A DNA stretch of 6,218 nucleotides from Gemmatimonadales bacterium (GTDB taxonomy: Bacteria > Gemmatimonadota > Gemmatimonadetes > Gemmatimonadales > GWC2-71-9), in the NCBI GenBank assembly GCA_013813675.1, contig JACCRH010000271.1:1-6218 (forward strand), given 5' to 3'. The notes under the pieces were generated by a model. It was not told the DNA's origin and did no database searches. It worked only from the letters and a program-made list of their open reading frames with translations. Both the position numbers and the translations under genes were made by a program. Within the stretch, counting starts at the first letter, position 1. Each line of letters opens with the position of its first letter. Of the stretch, positions 4,583-6,218 are shown in pieces.

Positions 4583-5552
4583 AGTGCTCCGCCCGCATGA
4601 GCCCGATGAACACGCTCGTGAGCAGCGTGAACACGAAGGCCTGCAGGAAGGCGACGAACAGCTCCAGCAGCATGATCGAGGTCGCCAGCAACGAGGCCAG
4701 GACGCCGACCATGTAGCTCTTGAACAGGAAGGTGAGGCCGATCAGCGCCAGCACCAGCACGTGGCCCGCCGTCATGTTGGCGAACAGCCGGACGGCGAGG
4801 GCGAACGGTTTGGACAGCTTTCCGATGATTTCCACCGGCGTCATGATGACCAGCATGATCGGCTTGAGCGGGCCGGGCAGGCCGGGCGGCAGGTAGAAGA
4901 TGGTGTTCAGGTATCCCTTCCATCCCAGCGTTCGCATCCCCGCCACTTCGATGGTGATGAACGCCATCAGGGCGAGCGCGGCGGTGACCGAGATGTTGCC
5001 CGTCGCCGTCGCTCCCCAGGGAAGCAGGCCCAGGATGTTCATCACCAGAATGAAGAAGAAGAGCGTCAGGAGGTAGGGGGCGAATCCCTCGCCGTGGTGG
5101 CCCACGTTGGGGAGTACCACCTCCTGCCGGATGTAGAGCGCCAGCGCCTCCATCGAGCCGGCGAATCCTTTGGCCGGACGGCCCTGGGCCTGAGCCTGGG
5201 CGACGGCGCGGGCGCTCAGCAGGAAGGTGAGGGCCACGATCGCGGCGGCAGCCAGCATGAACACCAGGTGCTTGGTGGGCGACAGATCGATCGCCAGGCC
5301 GCCGACGTGCAGCGGCTCCCACTGGGGCAGGTGCAGGATGCCGAATGGAGTCTCGATCTCGTGCGCGTTCCCCAGGTGGTGCGCGATGTCGATCTGGTTC
5401 TCGCTGGCCTCCTGCTGGGAAGCGGGGGCCACGGCGTCCCGCGCCACGTCGGCGACGCCACCGTGCTCCTGGGCCGCCACGGCGCCTCCTGCTCCCAACG
5501 CCGACATGGAGAGCGCGGCGGCCAGCGTCACCGATCGTCCGAATCGCGTCAT
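4581..5552 (-). CDS. atpB: F1F0 ATP synthase subunit a
   Basis: This 323-residue proton-channel subunit is longer than the E. coli protein because of an N-terminal extension. Residues 1-27 look like a signal peptide (hydrophobic core, AVA-A cleavage site), followed by a His/Asp/Glu-rich periplasmic stretch (about 28-90). The membrane part starts at about 95. The essential Arg255 lies in FALAVRLFANMTAGHVLV (equivalent to E. coli R210), and the later ELFVAFLQAFVFTLL segment contains Gln304 (equivalent to Q252). Positions matching E. coli E219 and H245 are His264 and Glu297, a reciprocal swap also known in mitochondrial a subunits. ATG 5552 overlaps the atpI stop (ATGA) and has GGAAG 7 nt upstream. 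The frame extends further upstream but only as a shadow of atpI. Confidence 0.96.
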   Translation of the reverse strand: MTRFGRSVTLAAALSMSALGAGGAVAAQEHGGVADVARDAVAPASQQEASENQIDIAHHLGNAHEIETPFGILHLPQWEPLHVGGLAIDLSPTKHLVFMLAAAAIVALTFLLSARAVAQAQAQGRPAKGFAGSMEALALYIRQEVVLPNVGHHGEGFAPYLLTLFFFILVMNILGLLPWGATATGNISVTAALALMAFITIEVAGMRTLGWKGYLNTIFYLPPGLPGPLKPIMLVIMTPVEIIGKLSKPFALAVRLFANMTAGHVLVLALIGLTFLFKSYMVGVLASLLATSIMLLELFVAFLQAFVFTLLTSVFIGLMRAEH

Positions 5553-5917
5553 CGCCCGTCTTCCGGAGAGTGTTCCCGCATCGCCACCACGCCCTCGACC
5601 AGCAGGAGCGCCAGCAGAATCCCCACCATCGTCGCCAGCATCGGAGCCGCCAGCCCGGCCGACAGGGGCATCAGCGCGAAGGCAGCGACTCCCACCACGG
5701 TAACGCGCACCAGCATACCCAGTCCCCACACCAGGAGGAACCTTTCGGTCGCGATCGCCCGTAAGGTCCACCAGCCAAGCGGCGCCTGCAGCAGCAACCC
5801 CACGGCGAGTCCCCAGGCTATTCCCGGTCGGGGGCCGGCGGGCGATACGGCCGCCGTCAGAATTCCTCCGACACCGACGACCGCCACGCCAGCGGCATAG
5901 CGGACGGCCAGGGTCAC
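5549..5917 (-). CDS. atpI: AtpI-like four-helix membrane protein
   Basis: This 122-residue protein has four hydrophobic segments (about 8-25, 32-50, 59-80, 88-110) and a short charged tail (REHSPEDGR). Length, topology and position directly before atpB match AtpI (ATP synthase subunit I), a non-stoichiometric protein implicated in c-ring assembly or Mg2+ supply. The sequence shows no motif distinctive enough to prove this, so the call rests mainly on context. The GTG start overlaps the upstream stop (GTGA), and its own TGA overlaps the atpB start, so the whole membrane block is translationally coupled. Confidence 0.7.
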   Translation of the reverse strand: MTLAVRYAAGVAVVGVGGILTAAVSPAGPRPGIAWGLAVGLLLQAPLGWWTLRAIATERFLLVWGLGMLVRVTVVGVAAFALMPLSAGLAAPMLATMVGILLALLLVEGVVAMREHSPEDGR

Positions 5918-6141
5918 TCGCCGCCGCCGTCTTTCTTATTGAGCGTCCGGATCAGCGAATACATGGTGCCGCCGAAGCCCACGAACGCCGCGACGACGGT
6001 GATGATTCCCCCGGTGCCGAGCTTCCGGTCGGCCCACTGCCCGGCGAGCACAAAGACCACGAGGATCACGGCGAGCTGGATGCCGAGGCCGGCGTACCGC
6101 ATCGGCCCGGGGGACTTCCCGCCCGGCTGAGGGGTGGTCAC
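5914..6141 (-). CDS. atpZ: AtpZ/AtpI-family two-helix membrane protein
   Basis: This small protein has two membrane helices in the core RYAGLGIQLAVILVVFVLAG, then QWADRKLGTGG, then a second helix followed by YSLIRTLNKKDGG. That layout is typical of AtpZ (ATPase gene 1), which lies first in many atp operons and has been linked to Mg2+/Ca2+ handling or assembly with AtpI. The start is uncertain. GTG 6141 gives 75 residues with a weak AGG 9 nt upstream and a lead of normal length. TTG 6177 gives 87 residues but has no Shine-Dalgarno sequence and sits in a palindrome. ATG 6102 would give 62 residues with GGGAAG 12 nt away. It is the first gene of the cluster seen here. Confidence 0.8.
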   Translation of the reverse strand: MTTPQPGGKSPGPMRYAGLGIQLAVILVVFVLAGQWADRKLGTGGIITVVAAFVGFGGTMYSLIRTLNKKDGGGE

Positions 6142-6148
6142 GGGGGCA

Positions 6149-6177
6149 AACCTATCGGCTTGTGAAAAGTTTCGCAA
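6149..6177 (-). promoter_or_regulatory. Predicted promoter before the atp cluster
   Basis: On the minus strand TTGCGA (6177-6172) and TAGGTT (6154-6149) are separated by 17 nt. Transcription would then start close to the GTG at 6141, giving a very short leader. This only makes sense if translation starts at or after 6141. The hexamers are partial matches to consensus, and the true promoter may lie beyond the window edge. Confidence 0.25.
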
Positions 6178-6178
6178 G
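6159..6178. promoter_or_regulatory. Imperfect 20-bp palindrome upstream of atpZ
   Basis: CTTGTGAAA (6159-6167) and TTTCGCAAG (6170-6178) are complementary at 8 of 9 positions around the two bases AG. The palindrome covers the predicted -35 region of the atp cluster and could be an operator. GCGTGAAA at 6178-6185 also recurs at 4022-4029 in the atpE-atpF spacer. Confidence 0.35.
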
Positions 6179-6218
6179 CGTGAAATGAGCAGGGGGTTGG
6201 TACGTCACAGCAGGAGCC

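Noticed and set aside
4569..5900. 443-codon plus-strand open frame opposite atpB and atpI
   Set aside because: It is antisense to clear ATP synthase genes and reads as a low-complexity His/Gln/Arg/Asp-rich protein, the usual shadow in GC-rich DNA.
1..6218. CRISPR array, tRNA, rRNA, transposase or defence system
   Set aside because: I found no regularly spaced repeats, cloverleaf or rRNA motifs, transposase domains or nuclease-type genes in either strand.

Overview
The window is GC-rich bacterial chromosome with tightly packed genes, GTG as well as ATG starts, and start/stop overlaps. The organism cannot be named from the sequence alone. The a subunit with a cleavable-looking signal peptide and an acidic/histidine periplasmic N-terminus, together with the AtpZ-AtpI-B-E-F-H gene order, suggests an uncultured Gemmatimonadota or a similar deep-branching GC-rich lineage. 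That placement is an inference of moderate to low confidence.

Left part (1-1022): a possible 3' end of a plus-strand gene runs into a hairpin with a T-run (68-105). Then comes a stretch of about 300 bases with no convincing long gene. It contains a long inverted repeat (149-188), a possible 34-codon ORF (258-362) and a strong 13-bp hairpin (363-395). On the minus strand, 419-814 encodes a stand-alone receiver-like protein in which the phospho-acceptor Asp is replaced by Asn. A near copy of the left half of the 149-188 repeat lies at 926-949, between this gene and the next. The repeat contains heptamers of the TACYYMT type known for NarL-family regulators.

Middle part (1023-2877, plus strand): a three-gene, translationally coupled operon. 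It comprises an Lrp/AsnC-type regulator, a 10-helix EamA/DMT exporter (TGATG overlap) and a 142-residue conserved protein of unknown function (GTGA overlap). The likely theme is regulated efflux of an amino acid or related metabolite. A 15-bp palindrome over the predicted -10 box is a candidate autoregulatory operator.

Right part (6141-2888, minus strand): an F-type ATP synthase cluster in the order atpZ-atpI-atpB-atpE-atpF-atpH. It carries the membrane F0 sector (a, c, b), the delta stalk subunit and two small assembly or accessory membrane proteins. The catalytic F1 genes (alpha, gamma, beta, epsilon) do not follow. Ten bases after atpH the convergent plus-strand operon ends, so the F1 core must be encoded elsewhere. 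Hairpins lie on both sides of atpE, which fits segmental control of the c subunit needed in many copies. The a subunit shows the reciprocal His/Glu swap relative to E. coli E219/H245, and the c subunit looks proton-specific. The most unusual material is the left part: the paired regulator-like sites, the degenerate receiver, and a short transcript-like unit between two terminators that share a 14-nt arm.
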